Source of the DNA: Nocardia otitidiscaviarum NBRC 14405
GTDB lineage: Bacteria > Actinomycetota > Actinomycetes > Mycobacteriales > Mycobacteriaceae
DNA: 64,000 bases
Direction of reading: 5' to 3'
Assembly (NCBI RefSeq): GCF_000308635.1
Contig: NZ_BAGD01000279.1
Span: 32,739 to 96,738, forward strand
Part shown: in pieces, positions 34,505-42,406 of the stretch
Numbering within the stretch: position 1 is the stretch's first letter
Layout: every line of letters starts with the position of its first letter
The notes under the pieces: generated by a model
Seen by the model: the letters and a program-made list of their open reading frames with translations, nothing else
Databases searched by the model: none
Told to the model about the DNA's origin: nothing
Program-made: the position numbers and the translations under genes

Positions 34505-35345
34505 ATGGCACTGGCATCCAGCTTCCGCAACCCCGTGGCCATCCAGGCGAAGGGCAGCGAGCCCGCTCAGCCACGACGCGATTCGCAGCGTCGTGCCGAG
34601 CATCTTCGCCACCGAGCCCCACGAGACCCGCAGCGCCCTGTACGCCTACATCCCGACCGTGGATGTGCTGAACGCCTTGCAGCGCGAGGGATTCCAGCCC
34701 TTCGCCGCAGCACAGACCCGCGTGCGCAACGAGGACCGCCGCGACTTCACCAAGCACATGCTGCGCTTGCGCCACGCCCGCGACATCGCCACCACCGAAG
34801 CGAACGAGATCATCCTGCTGAACAGCCACGACGGAACATCCAGTTACCAGATGCTCGCCGGAATGTTCCGGTTCGTGTGCACCAACGGGATGGTGTGCGG
34901 GGACACCATCGAAGACGTACGCATCCGCCACACCGGCAAAAACGTCATTGACGATGTGGTGGCAGGCGCGTACAGCGTCCTCGAGAATTTCGAACTCGTC
35001 ACCACCGAGCGCGACGAAATGAAGGCCCTTCCCCTGTCCTCCCGCGAAGAACGGGCGTTCGCCGACGCCGCCAGGGAACTGCGCTGGAATTCCGAGGAGA
35101 AACCGGCCCCGGTCGCAGCCACGCAGCTGCTCGCGGCCCGCCGCTCCGCCGACAACAACCCCGATCTGTGGTCGACGTTCAACCGCGTGCAGGAGAACCT
35201 CATCAAGGGCGGTCTGGACGGCAGGACCCGCAACGACCGCAAGGCGCGCACCCGCCCGGTGAACAGCGTCACCGAGGACGTGCGACTCAATCGAGCCCTG
35301 TGGAAGCTCGCCGCGAACATGCGCGAGATCAAGCAACAGGGCTGA
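34505..35345 (+). CDS. DUF932 protein with a +1 frameshift at a CCC codon
   Basis: From the ATG at 34505, MALASSFRNPVAIQAKGSE is a typical DUF932 start. After GAG-CCC (34559-34564) the homology continues in the +1 frame as PLSHDAIRSVVPSIFATEP, then YAYIPTVDVLNAL, RRDFTKHMLRLRHAR, GMFRFVCTNGMVCGD and IRHTGKNVIDDVV, to the stop at 35345. A ribosome slipping +1 on CCC-G, or one extra C, accounts for it. The joined protein is ~279 residues, a normal length. DUF932 proteins are common on plasmids and phages, of unknown function. Downstream is H3. Confidence 0.8.
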
Positions 35346-35363
35346 CCCCAACCGGTCCCGGTG

Positions 35364-35392
35364 GGACCGGACGGCCGCTAACCGCCCGGTCC
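35364..35392 (+). ncRNA. CCGCTAA-loop hairpin H3
   Basis: Same 29 bases as H1, 18 bases after the DUF932 stop and 57 bases before the next start. An extra GGTCCC just upstream could pair alternatively with GGGACC. Confidence 0.65.
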
Positions 35393-35449
35393 TGCCTGGA
35401 TCACCTCATCCCCAGCAACACCCCCCAACCGACCCGAGGAGGTCACCCA

Positions 35450-35695
35450 ATGTCCACCACCGCCGCGACCGTCCACCCGAGCGCATACGCGCTGACCGCG
35501 CTCACCGCCGCCGTGCGCGCGGGACACACCGCCCTGACCGGCGACGCCCCGGAGTTCCGCGACGCCGCCCGCCGGGAGGCGCTGACCGAGGCCGCCCACG
35601 AGGCCGCCGCCGCCGTCGTGCGACTCGCCACCGAGCTGGGAGCCAGCGACGATCAGGCGTTCGCGTGCTTGGACCAGGCGGTACTACCCCGCTAG
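35450..35695 (+). CDS. Small Ala-rich helical protein
   Basis: 81 residues from the ATG at 35450 with GAGGAGG upstream. Helical throughout: SAYALTALTAAVRAGHTAL, ARREALTEAAHEAAAAVVRL. No Cys, no membrane segment. Unrecognised member of the array. Confidence 0.5.
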   Translation: MSTTAATVHPSAYALTALTAAVRAGHTALTGDAPEFRDAARREALTEAAHEAAAAVVRLATELGASDDQAFACLDQAVLPR

Positions 35696-35712
35696 TCCCG
35701 GGCCGCGCTCGA

Positions 35713-35740
35713 GGCCCGGACAGCCGCTAACTGCCCGGTA
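35713..35740 (+). ncRNA. CCGCTAA-loop hairpin H4 (weaker)
   Basis: CCGG, A, CAG, loop CCGCTAA, CTG, C, CCGG. The outer pairs are lost but the inner stem, the A/C bulge and the loop are kept. Confidence 0.5.
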
Positions 35741-35846
35741 GTTCCGAGTGTCCGCCCTCCACCCATTCCCCGGCGCGCGTCGCGCCCGCCCTCGAGGCAG
35801 GAGCAGGCGCGGCGCGCGCCGATCTACGGAGAAAGGCACCCCGACA

Positions 35847-36131
35847 ATGAATTTCGAACTGAGCCACCTAGGCCGCCGCCCGCACAGCACCGTGTTCGGT
35901 AGCGCCGTCGACGGCGACGACGCCACGGTGCGAGTCGTCGACACCGGCGAAATCCTGTGCCTGTCGCGGTTGGACGGCGAGGACGGATGGACCGTCGACA
36001 CCGCGTTCGGCCCCGATGGCCGCCCCCTGTGGGTACACGCGTACGGCACCCGGACCGGGGACACGGTCACCGCCCCCCAACCCCTTGCCGACGCACTCAC
36101 CGCGCGCTGCGCGGAGCGTGCCCACCAGTAG
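35847..36131 (+). CDS. Small beta-rich hypothetical protein
   Basis: 94 residues from the ATG at 35847 with GGAGAAAGG upstream. Strands HSTVFGSAVDGDDATVRVVD and GEILCLSRLDGEDGWTVDTA suggest a small beta domain. Unrecognised. Confidence 0.5.
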   Translation: MNFELSHLGRRPHSTVFGSAVDGDDATVRVVDTGEILCLSRLDGEDGWTVDTAFGPDGRPLWVHAYGTRTGDTVTAPQPLADALTARCAERAHQ

Positions 36132-36232
36132 AGCCCGACATCCGATCGCCCCCATTCAGACGCGGACCCGGTTCTAGCGTCCGCGCCGCCGTTGCGCGAT
36201 CACTCAATCATTCGCTACCCGAAGGATATTCC

Positions 36233-36583
36233 GTGAACGACTACGTATTCGTGACCCTGCTCAGCAACGTTCCGCCCGCCCACGCCCGCGAGGACGCCGC
36301 CGAAGCCATCCACGACACCGAGGCCCAGGCCCGCCGCTGGGCCGAAGAGCAGTTGCGCGAGTCGGTGCACCACTACGGCAACGGCTGGAGCTGGTGCGTC
36401 GCCGTAGTGCGCACCACCCGCGAGGACCACGAGGATTGCCGCTGGAATTTGCTGGACGATCTCGTTGCCCGCGCCTCGTGGGACAGCAGCGCCGAGGCCG
36501 TGCGGTGGGACGTTCTCGGGCCCGAGGGCCCCGCCGCCACCCCGTGGAGCGAGGTCCACGCGCGCGGCCCGGCGCGCAGCTGA
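36233..36583 (+). CDS. Hypothetical protein
   Basis: 116 residues from GTG 36233 with GAAGGA upstream. YVFVTLLSNVPPAHA is followed by an acidic helix (EDAAEAIHDTEAQARRWAEE) and a Trp-rich WSWCVAVVRTTRED strand. Unrecognised. It is the last gene before operator copy D; no hairpin of the H series follows it. Confidence 0.5.
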   Translation: MNDYVFVTLLSNVPPAHAREDAAEAIHDTEAQARRWAEEQLRESVHHYGNGWSWCVAVVRTTREDHEDCRWNLLDDLVARASWDSSAEAVRWDVLGPEGPAATPWSEVHARGPARS

Positions 36584-36639
36584 GTAGACCCGCAGCGGCA
36601 ACCGCTAGGTGTGATGTAGATCACTCTCCGAAATGATTC

Positions 36640-36665
36640 GCACAGTTCGTACAGTTGGTACAGTT
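36640..36665 (+). promoter_or_regulatory. 9-bp iterated operator, copy D
   Basis: GCACAGTTC, GTACAGTTG, GTACAGTT, then GATTGTGTTGG. Preceded at 36610-36626 by TGTGATGTAGATCACTC, nearly equal to the box before copy B. 42 bp upstream of the next start. Confidence 0.75.
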
Positions 36666-36707
36666 GATTGTGTTGGAGGGGATCAGATCACACAGAAGGA
36701 GAACCCA

Positions 36708-37190
36708 ATGTCGCAGCCTGATTTCAGCACCCGGTGCCCCCAGCGGTACGCGCGTCTGAGCCCGGTCGAGAACGGCGACCAGCTCGAGTGCAGCGCGTAC
36801 CACGATCACAGCAGCCGCCGGTACGTGCTGATCACCGATGCCGACGCGTCGCGGGAGGCCGACCATGCGTGGACCCGGGAGCTGTTGCGTATCGCCGCGC
36901 TGCCGGAGCACGAGCGTACGGCGGAGATGCGCGCGCAGCGCGTGCACGACGTCGACCGCAAGCGGGTCGATGTCTATGCGGACGCGCTGCGCCGAGAGGC
37001 GCAGTACGCCCGCGCGTGGGACGGGGAGCTGTTGCGTATCGCCGCGCTGCCGGAGCACGAGCGCACCGCCGAGATTCGCGCGCAGCACCTCGACCATATC
37101 GACCGCGAACGGGTCGCGTCCTACGTGGAGAAGCTGCGCGGCGACCGTGCCGCCGGATTCCGTGTGCTACTGCGCGGCACGGGCAGCTGA
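36708..37190 (+). CDS. Protein with an internal ~49-residue duplication
   Basis: 160 residues from the ATG at 36708 with AAGGAGAA upstream. Two copies of the block ELLRIAALPEHERTAE(M/I)RAQ, each followed by a D-(V/I)-DR-(K/E)-RV helix, sit about 48 residues apart; the DNA is nearly identical over the first ~45 bases of each. All helical. The N-terminal 40 residues precede the repeats and contain a Cys. Unrecognised function. Confidence 0.6.
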   Translation: MSQPDFSTRCPQRYARLSPVENGDQLECSAYHDHSSRRYVLITDADASREADHAWTRELLRIAALPEHERTAEMRAQRVHDVDRKRVDVYADALRREAQYARAWDGELLRIAALPEHERTAEIRAQHLDHIDRERVASYVEKLRGDRAAGFRVLLRGTGS

Positions 37191-37206
37191 CCCGATTCCT
37201 CCCCGC

Positions 37207-37254
37207 GAGACCGGTAGGGCCGGACGGCCGCTAACCGCCCGGCCCACCGGTCTC
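37207..37254 (+). ncRNA. CCGCTAA-loop hairpin H5 with outer stem
   Basis: Core GGGCCGG, A, CGG, CCGCTAA, CCG, C, CCGGCCC (37217-37245), with an added perfect outer stem GAGACCGGT (37207-37215) with ACCGGTCTC (37246-37254). The GGACC-to-GGGCC change is compensated on the other arm. Confidence 0.7.
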
Positions 37255-37292
37255 GCATCCACCATCACCACCACCGAAGGAGACACCACACC

Positions 37293-38048
37293 ATGGGCTC
37301 TCGCTCTACAACCACGATCATTACCCCCACCGGCCGCGCATCGTTCTATCTGCACTGGGGATCGCCCGAGTACCAGGTCCCCCGGATCGCCGAATGGACC
37401 TACGAGATGGCCATGCGCGCCGAAGAACTCACCGTCGACACGTGGGAACAGTGGGCCGCCGAGGTCAACGGGGACAAGGGCGGAGCGGCCGCCGCCGAGC
37501 GAATCGACTACGAGCCCGGCGACCTCGAGCACCGATACGAAGTCGAAGTCGGTCCCGAGCGCTTCGAATTCCGCTACTGGCATCGCGTCAAGCCGTGGCA
37601 AGACGGACCGTGGATTCGGGTGCTGCGGTGCGGATCGGTTCCCGATCTGCTCGCCGAAGCCGTCCGCCAGGTCGAACGGATGCGCAACTTCGCCGCCCGC
37701 TACCGCAAGGAAAATGGATTGGCCGAAGACTCCGAAGTGCCCGGACTCGAATCCGTCGCCGATATGACCGCGTGGCGATCGGAATGCGCCGACCGCGCCG
37801 ATGTGTACGCCGCTCTGTTCTGTGAAGGTGCCCGCACGAGCGAGCCGGACAGCGACGCCTACCCCGAGCGCGTCGACGGCCAGAGCGACGCCGACTATGC
37901 CGCCGCGCGCAAGACGTTCTGTGTCGATGCCGCGCGCCACGTGGTCACCCTCGCTCGCGAGTACCGCGACAAATGCGAGTTCGACACCGCCGAACTTCTG
38001 TGGGCCGAGGCACGCGGACTCATCCGCGCGGCCCAGCGCATCAAGTAG
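37293..38048 (+). CDS. Hypothetical protein
   Basis: 251 residues from the ATG at 37293 with GAAGGAG upstream. Begins TTTIITPTGRASFYLHWGSP, then strands (RFEFRYWHRVKPWQDGPWIR) and a helical C-terminal half (RKTFCVDAARHVVTLAREYR). No known motif. Lies between hairpins H5 and H6. Confidence 0.55.
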   Translation: MGSRSTTTIITPTGRASFYLHWGSPEYQVPRIAEWTYEMAMRAEELTVDTWEQWAAEVNGDKGGAAAAERIDYEPGDLEHRYEVEVGPERFEFRYWHRVKPWQDGPWIRVLRCGSVPDLLAEAVRQVERMRNFAARYRKENGLAEDSEVPGLESVADMTAWRSECADRADVYAALFCEGARTSEPDSDAYPERVDGQSDADYAAARKTFCVDAARHVVTLAREYRDKCEFDTAELLWAEARGLIRAAQRIK

Positions 38049-38062
38049 AACCCCACCCCTAG

Positions 38063-38110
38063 GCCGAGCACGGGACCGGACGGCCGCTAACCGCCCGGTC
38101 CCCCGTCGGC
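38063..38110 (+). ncRNA. CCGCTAA-loop hairpin H6 with outer stem
   Basis: Core GGGACCGG, A, CGG, CCGCTAA, CCG, C, CCGGTCCC (38072-38102), with an outer stem GCCGA (38063-38067) with TCGGC (38106-38110). Confidence 0.7.
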
Positions 38111-38137
38111 CCCTCACCCGCCGAAGGAGCCCCCACC

Positions 38138-38581
38138 ATGCACACATTCACCCCGGTTGAACGCCTCATCATTCGCTACGCCGCCGAGGACCACGCCGCC
38201 CACTACTACGGCACCGTGTTCGGTTTCGGCCGCGACGACGCGGCGCGCTACACCGCCGAAGGCCATTTGCGTGCCCTGGTCAGCGAATACGGATTGACTC
38301 CGGTGCACCGGGCGTTGGTCGAGGTACTGACCGAGCGGCCCGAGTTGCTGACGCGCAGCCCCGCCGAGCGCGCGGCCGGTGCCCAGGCCCGCGCCGCGCA
38401 AGCCGACGCCCAGGTGCAGGCCGCCGGAAAGGCGTTCAAGGCCGGAGACCTCGAGCGCGCCAGCAAGCTAATCGACGACGCGGAAACCTTCGCCCCGGCC
38501 CGCAACTTCGACGGATACCGCGAGAAGATCGCGGCCGCCAAGGCCACCGCGGCCGCCCCCGCCGCCCCGCTCGCCAGCTGA
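38138..38581 (+). CDS. Hypothetical helical protein
   Basis: 147 residues from the ATG at 38138 with GAAGGAG upstream. RLIIRYAAEDHAAHYYGTVF, then helices EGHLRALVSEYGL and an Ala-rich C-terminal coil (AAGKAFKAGDLERASKLIDD). Unrecognised. Confidence 0.5.
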   Translation: MHTFTPVERLIIRYAAEDHAAHYYGTVFGFGRDDAARYTAEGHLRALVSEYGLTPVHRALVEVLTERPELLTRSPAERAAGAQARAAQADAQVQAAGKAFKAGDLERASKLIDDAETFAPARNFDGYREKIAAAKATAAAPAAPLAS

Positions 38582-38598
38582 CCACGAGAGGCCCCCGC

Positions 38599-38766
38599 AT
38601 GCGCCCGCAATGCCCCTGGTGCGCCAGCCCCGCCACCGACGAGGAAGACCCCGACCTCACCACGCTGTGCGACTCCCACGCCGCCGAATACGAGGGTCTG
38701 AGCCTCCACCAGGCCGACCGCCGCGACCGCATCGAGTACGCGGAATGGCTCGACAGCATCCACTGA
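38599..38766 (+). CDS. 55-residue zinc-ribbon-like microprotein
   Basis: A short gene from the ATG at 38599, 17 bases after the previous stop; GAGAGGC lies upstream. It starts MRPQCPWCASPATDEEDPD, followed by LCDSHAAEYEGLSL and a charged tail ending in EWLDSIH. CPWC plus C-D-S-H form a plausible single zinc site. Spacing of 29 bp to the next start supports a real gene. Confidence 0.6.
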   Translation: MRPQCPWCASPATDEEDPDLTTLCDSHAAEYEGLSLHQADRRDRIEYAEWLDSIH

Positions 38767-38795
38767 CCACCCCGACTGACCGAAGGACAGCAACC

Positions 38796-39737
38796 ATGAC
38801 CACATCCCTGCCGTTCGCCGTCACCGTGCAGCCCGACAACTTCACGCAGTTGGACGACTTGGCGCGTCGCACCTACGGCGCGCCCCTGCACCCCGAGTCG
38901 TTGACCCACGCGCAGGCGTGGCGGATAGTCGCCGCCCTGCTCCCCGCATACCGCGCCGACCGTGAGCTGCGGGTGACCTATGAGGGTCGCACCCTCAGCG
39001 CGGCGACGGATGGCGACGCCGCCCGCCACGTCGTCGAGAAGTTCGCACGCGACGCCGCACCGCGCGCCGACGACGACCGCCCGCTGCGCCTCACGGTCGC
39101 GCCGACACTGTGGCAGCGGCTCACCGGTGCGCGCCCGGTTGTCATGTGCTGGGCTCCCCCGACTGCCGACAGCGGCCCGGCCGCCGACGACCAGGACGCC
39201 GCCGAGCATCGCTACGAGGATCACGGCAAGATCTATTTCTACTTCGCCGAAGGCCGCTGGCATCTCGATTCCACCAGCCTTGACGGGTACCCGCTGGACG
39301 GTCTCGGTTCGCTCGATTGCACCTATGGCGGATGCCCGGACCGGTGCACGACGTGCAAGACCCCCGAGGCCACCGCCGAGCGCGAGCAGGCCGACGCCAC
39401 GCCGTTGCCGACCGGCCGCGAAGTGCTGGACATGCTGGCCGAGTGGTACGGATACACCTTGGTCAGGACCGATCGGACGGCAGAGGCCGCCCGCGCGGAC
39501 CAGCTACTCGCCGACTTCCGGGCCGACGTGCGCGCCATCGAGGACCACACAGCGCGGTACACCGACGAGCCCGGAAGCGATCAGGACGCGGCCGTGACCG
39601 CGCGCTATGCCGACGCGCGCGCCGAGCTGTACGAGCACGCAACCGAGACGGCCGAACGCCTCCACGCACTCGCCAGCGCCGGACACCTGCCGAAGGCGTG
39701 GACGACGGCCCGCACCGCGCAGGTAGTCGCGGACTGA
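38796..39737 (+). CDS. Hypothetical protein with a Cys cluster
   Basis: 313 residues from the ATG at 38796 with GAAGGAC upstream. N-terminal alpha/beta part (SLPFAVTVQPDNFTQLDDLA), a central strand region (GKIYFYFAEGRWHLDST), then CTYGGCPDRCTTCKTP, a four-Cys cluster likely to hold zinc. The C-terminal ~110 residues are helical. Unrecognised; last gene of the operator-D unit. Confidence 0.55.
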   Translation: MTTSLPFAVTVQPDNFTQLDDLARRTYGAPLHPESLTHAQAWRIVAALLPAYRADRELRVTYEGRTLSAATDGDAARHVVEKFARDAAPRADDDRPLRLTVAPTLWQRLTGARPVVMCWAPPTADSGPAADDQDAAEHRYEDHGKIYFYFAEGRWHLDSTSLDGYPLDGLGSLDCTYGGCPDRCTTCKTPEATAEREQADATPLPTGREVLDMLAEWYGYTLVRTDRTAEAARADQLLADFRADVRAIEDHTARYTDEPGSDQDAAVTARYADARAELYEHATETAERLHALASAGHLPKAWTTARTAQVVAD

Positions 39738-39894
39738 CCGCGCCGTGCGGCCGCCGCCGGTGCGAATCCTGTGGGCGGATGTCGGGAGCGCGGCGCGGAT
39801 GCGCCGCGCTCCCGCACGCGGTTCCGCAGGTGCCCCGCCGCCTCGTGCGGGGCGGAGCGGCGAGAAGTGGCGCGCATCACACAGAATCTATGTC

Positions 39895-39920
39895 GTACTG
39901 TTCGTACAGTTGGTACAGTT
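39895..39920 (+). promoter_or_regulatory. 9-bp iterated operator, copy E, abutting a start codon
   Basis: GTACTGTTC, GTACAGTTG, GTACAGTT, then GGAGTC and the ATG at 39927. Only six bases separate the repeats from the start codon, so a protein bound here would cover the ribosome site DNA, or the transcript begins within the repeats. Confidence 0.7.
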
Positions 39921-39926
39921 GGAGTC

Positions 39927-40967
39927 ATGACCGACACACTCACCATCGCCCACACCGCCGCCGAAGGCACCCGGTTGGAGGGAACCCAGTACGGCGACGG
40001 AACTTACGAAATCATGTCCGCGCTCGAGCAGCGGATCGGCCGCTATTGGAAGTGGTCCCGCTCGCTGTCGCAGTGGATCGTGTACCGCTCCCGCGACCGC
40101 CAGCCGACGACATGGGTTATCAACGCGGCCGTCGAAGCGCTGACCACCGCCGGGTACACGGTGACCGTCGATATCGACCGCACCCACCGCGACCCTGCCC
40201 AGGTCGCCGCCGACCGCGCCGCCGACCGCGCCGCCTACGCCGCCGCCGTGCACGCCAAGGCTGAGCGTCACCGTGCGGCCGCCGACGCCGCCGACGCCCG
40301 CGCAGCCCGCGCACACGACTCATTGCCGCCCGGAGGCGAGCCGATCAAGTACGGCCACCACTCCCAGCGCCGACACGAACGCCTGCACGAGGCCGCCGAC
40401 CGCACCGCGCGCCAGGCAAGCGAGGCCCGCGCGAAGGCCGCCGCGACCGAGCAACGCGCCCAGGTGGCCGAGAGCAACGCCACCACCCCCGAGCCCCCCG
40501 ACATGATCCAGCGCCGCATAGCGCGCCTCGAAGCCGAGCAGCGCGCCGCCGAGCGCCGCCGCGACGGATACCGCCGCTCGCTGGGTATCAACGGCCAGAC
40601 CGGAACCCCGATCATTGAGGAATGCCCCGCCGCGCGCGGCGACTACCGCGCTCGCCTGGTGGCCGAGATCGCCCAGCGCGCCGACGAGATCGCCCACCAA
40701 CGCAGCTTGCTCGCCGCCGCGCAAGCCGCCGGTGCCGTCGTATTCACCCCGGACATGATCCGCCCCGGCGACTACGTCCACGCTCGCGGGCACGTCCGCC
40801 CGGAACCCGTCGTGCGGGTCAACAAAACCACGGTCACTTTGGACGTGGCCCCCGGATGGAACAACAAATACCCCATCAACAAGATCACGGGAATTACCAA
40901 CCGCGCCGGAGAACGCGTCAGCTTCGACGCTCAGGGCCGCCGCAGCGACGAGCAGCCGACCGGTTGA
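39927..40967 (+). CDS. DUF3560-like protein
   Basis: 346 residues from the ATG at 39927. LTIAHTAAEGTRLEGTQYGD is followed by IGRYWKWSRSLSQWIVYRSR, the W-rich start of DUF3560. A long Ala/Arg/Glu coiled coil (residues ~90-215) contains the family marker SLPPGGEPIKYGHHSQRRHE. The C-terminal domain, from FTPDMIRPGDYVHARG through TVTLDVAPGWNNKYPINKI, is a beta domain. DUF3560 proteins occur on actinobacterial plasmids and phages; function unknown. Confidence 0.75.
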   Translation: MTDTLTIAHTAAEGTRLEGTQYGDGTYEIMSALEQRIGRYWKWSRSLSQWIVYRSRDRQPTTWVINAAVEALTTAGYTVTVDIDRTHRDPAQVAADRAADRAAYAAAVHAKAERHRAAADAADARAARAHDSLPPGGEPIKYGHHSQRRHERLHEAADRTARQASEARAKAAATEQRAQVAESNATTPEPPDMIQRRIARLEAEQRAAERRRDGYRRSLGINGQTGTPIIEECPAARGDYRARLVAEIAQRADEIAHQRSLLAAAQAAGAVVFTPDMIRPGDYVHARGHVRPEPVVRVNKTTVTLDVAPGWNNKYPINKITGITNRAGERVSFDAQGRRSDEQPTG

Positions 40968-40973
40968 CGGAAA

Positions 40974-41004
40974 GACCGGCGGCCGCGCCCAGTGGCCGCC
41001 GGTC
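40974..41004 (+). terminator. Terminator after the DUF3560-like gene
   Basis: A perfect 11-bp stem GACCGGCGGCC (40974-40984) with GGCCGCCGGTC (40994-41004), seven bases after the stop. Confidence 0.75.
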
Positions 41005-41201
41005 CCGCCGCCCCCAAGCCGCCTACGTCCCGCAGGAGCGCAGGGCCCGACCCGCCCGCCGAACCGCGACCGCTCAGGCGAGGGCCGCCGAGGCCGCTTA
41101 CGCACCCCAGACGGGCCGTAGGCGGCCGCACCGACCAACTACATGCACACCCCGCGGCGCGTCTCTATTCGCGCCGCAGAACCCTCGGAAGGACTCCAGT
41201 C

Positions 41202-41912
41202 ATGATCACGACGCGGGCAGGTACCGCTTTCGCCGCCGGAGCCGCGAGCACGCTGCTCACGATCGCGGCCGCCGCCGGACTGTGTGCCCTCGACCCTCTC
41301 ACTCGTATCCGCACCGCCGCCGCCCGGCTGAGCATGTCCCCGGCCGCGCGCGCCGAGCTCGACCGGATGCGCGCCGAAGTGTTGGCGCGTGACGAAGCGA
41401 GCGCATGGGAGGCCCAGCGAAGCGACCAGGAGGAGCGGAGTCGATTCGACCCCGCGCTACTCGCTGGCTGTCGACACGAGCGCCTCGAAGATTTGAGCAT
41501 GAGCCAGCTGATATCCGAACTCGACTACGCGCGCGTGAGCAAGCGCGCGGCCATCGCCGAATGCCACGTACTCGGACCCACCCCGAACGGAGACGAACAC
41601 GCCCGCATGTGGTGGCAGCAGGTCGAGGCGTTGCGCAACGAGTTCAGACGACGCCGCGTTCAGTCCATCACCGCACACCGACTCGGCGTGCGAGATCGTA
41701 TCCGGATGGCGCACGCGGCTCCCCGGGTGACCGACCTCGAAGCCGAGTACCCGCGCTACGGCCGGTTTCCGCCGCCCCCCTGCGAGCCCGACCCCGACCG
41801 CTACGCCGCCGAGGACAGCACGGGCGAACCGCCGCACTACGACGAAGACGACGCGCCCGCAACGTTCTGGAGTGATGGACCGCCGGAAGTGTATGACGAA
41901 CCGCCGTTCTGA
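41202..41912 (+). CDS. Membrane-anchored hypothetical protein
   Basis: 236 residues from the ATG at 41202 with GGAAGGA upstream. One N-terminal hydrophobic segment (residues ~7-30, AFAAGAASTLLTIAAAAGLC) without a clear cleavage site, so probably a membrane anchor. The rest is charged and helical (SQLISELDYARVSKRAAIAE) with a Pro/Asp/Glu-rich acidic tail. Unrecognised. Confidence 0.5.
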   Translation: MITTRAGTAFAAGAASTLLTIAAAAGLCALDPLTRIRTAAARLSMSPAARAELDRMRAEVLARDEASAWEAQRSDQEERSRFDPALLAGCRHERLEDLSMSQLISELDYARVSKRAAIAECHVLGPTPNGDEHARMWWQQVEALRNEFRRRRVQSITAHRLGVRDRIRMAHAAPRVTDLEAEYPRYGRFPPPPCEPDPDRYAAEDSTGEPPHYDEDDAPATFWSDGPPEVYDEPPF

Positions 41913-41950
41913 GTATTGGCCTCACCCGCCCGAGGACGAGCCAGCCCGCA

Positions 41951-41988
41951 CGTTCGCCGGGAACCTCATAGAGAGTTCCCGGCGAACG
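41951..41988. terminator. Strong hairpin between convergent genes
   Basis: A perfect 14-bp stem (41951-41964 with 41975-41988) with a 10-base loop; it lies between genes converging from both sides and can serve both. Confidence 0.85.
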
Positions 41989-42016
41989 CGATTCCGGCCC
42001 GGAAGAGTGTTCCACA

Positions 42017-42331
42017 CTACGGTGCCGCCGCAGGCCGCACCAGCGCACGGAGGCCAGGCAGTGCGAACGCTCGAGCGGCCAGCGCCGAGCGCCACCGCCC
42101 ATACTTGGCGAGGTACAGCCGATGCCCGCACAGCCACAGCGCCAGTCCCGCGCCCAGGTACCCCAGCGCCACCACCAGCCGACCAGGGAACAGCAGAGCC
42201 GCCGCCAGGCTGACCAGGCTATCGAGGACCAAGAGTGCCCCCACCCACCGCGCGACCGCCGAGCCGATCAGCCAGGACACGAGCGCCACCAGCGCTACGA
42301 GCGCGGCAACCCCCACGATCTGAGAAACCAT
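42017..42331 (-). CDS. Small membrane protein
   Basis: 104 residues from the ATG at 42331 with AAAGGGG upstream. Three hydrophobic segments: VGVAALVALVALVSWLIGSA, WVGALLVLDSLVSLAAALLF and LVVALGYLGAGLALWLCGH, then a basic tail. Unrecognised; it could be a conjugation entry or mating-pair accessory protein by position only. Confidence 0.55.
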   Translation of the reverse strand: MVSQIVGVAALVALVALVSWLIGSAVARWVGALLVLDSLVSLAAALLFPGRLVVALGYLGAGLALWLCGHRLYLAKYGRWRSALAARAFALPGLRALVRPAAAP

Positions 42332-42406
42332 CACCGCCCCTTTCATGGTCCCCGCCGCCCGCCCTGTCCGCGCGCAGCGCCTAGCGTCTCCCACGACCGA
42401 GCCCGG

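Noticed and set aside
31541..36665. CRISPR array
   Set aside because: The repeats are 9-bp operator units and spaced single hairpins between genes, with no regular spacer units and no cas genes.
32200..38110. The six CCGCTAA hairpins as ordinary intrinsic terminators
   Set aside because: They lie between cotranscribed genes, lack a following U tract and keep an identical loop, unlike the true terminators at 34338 and 40974.
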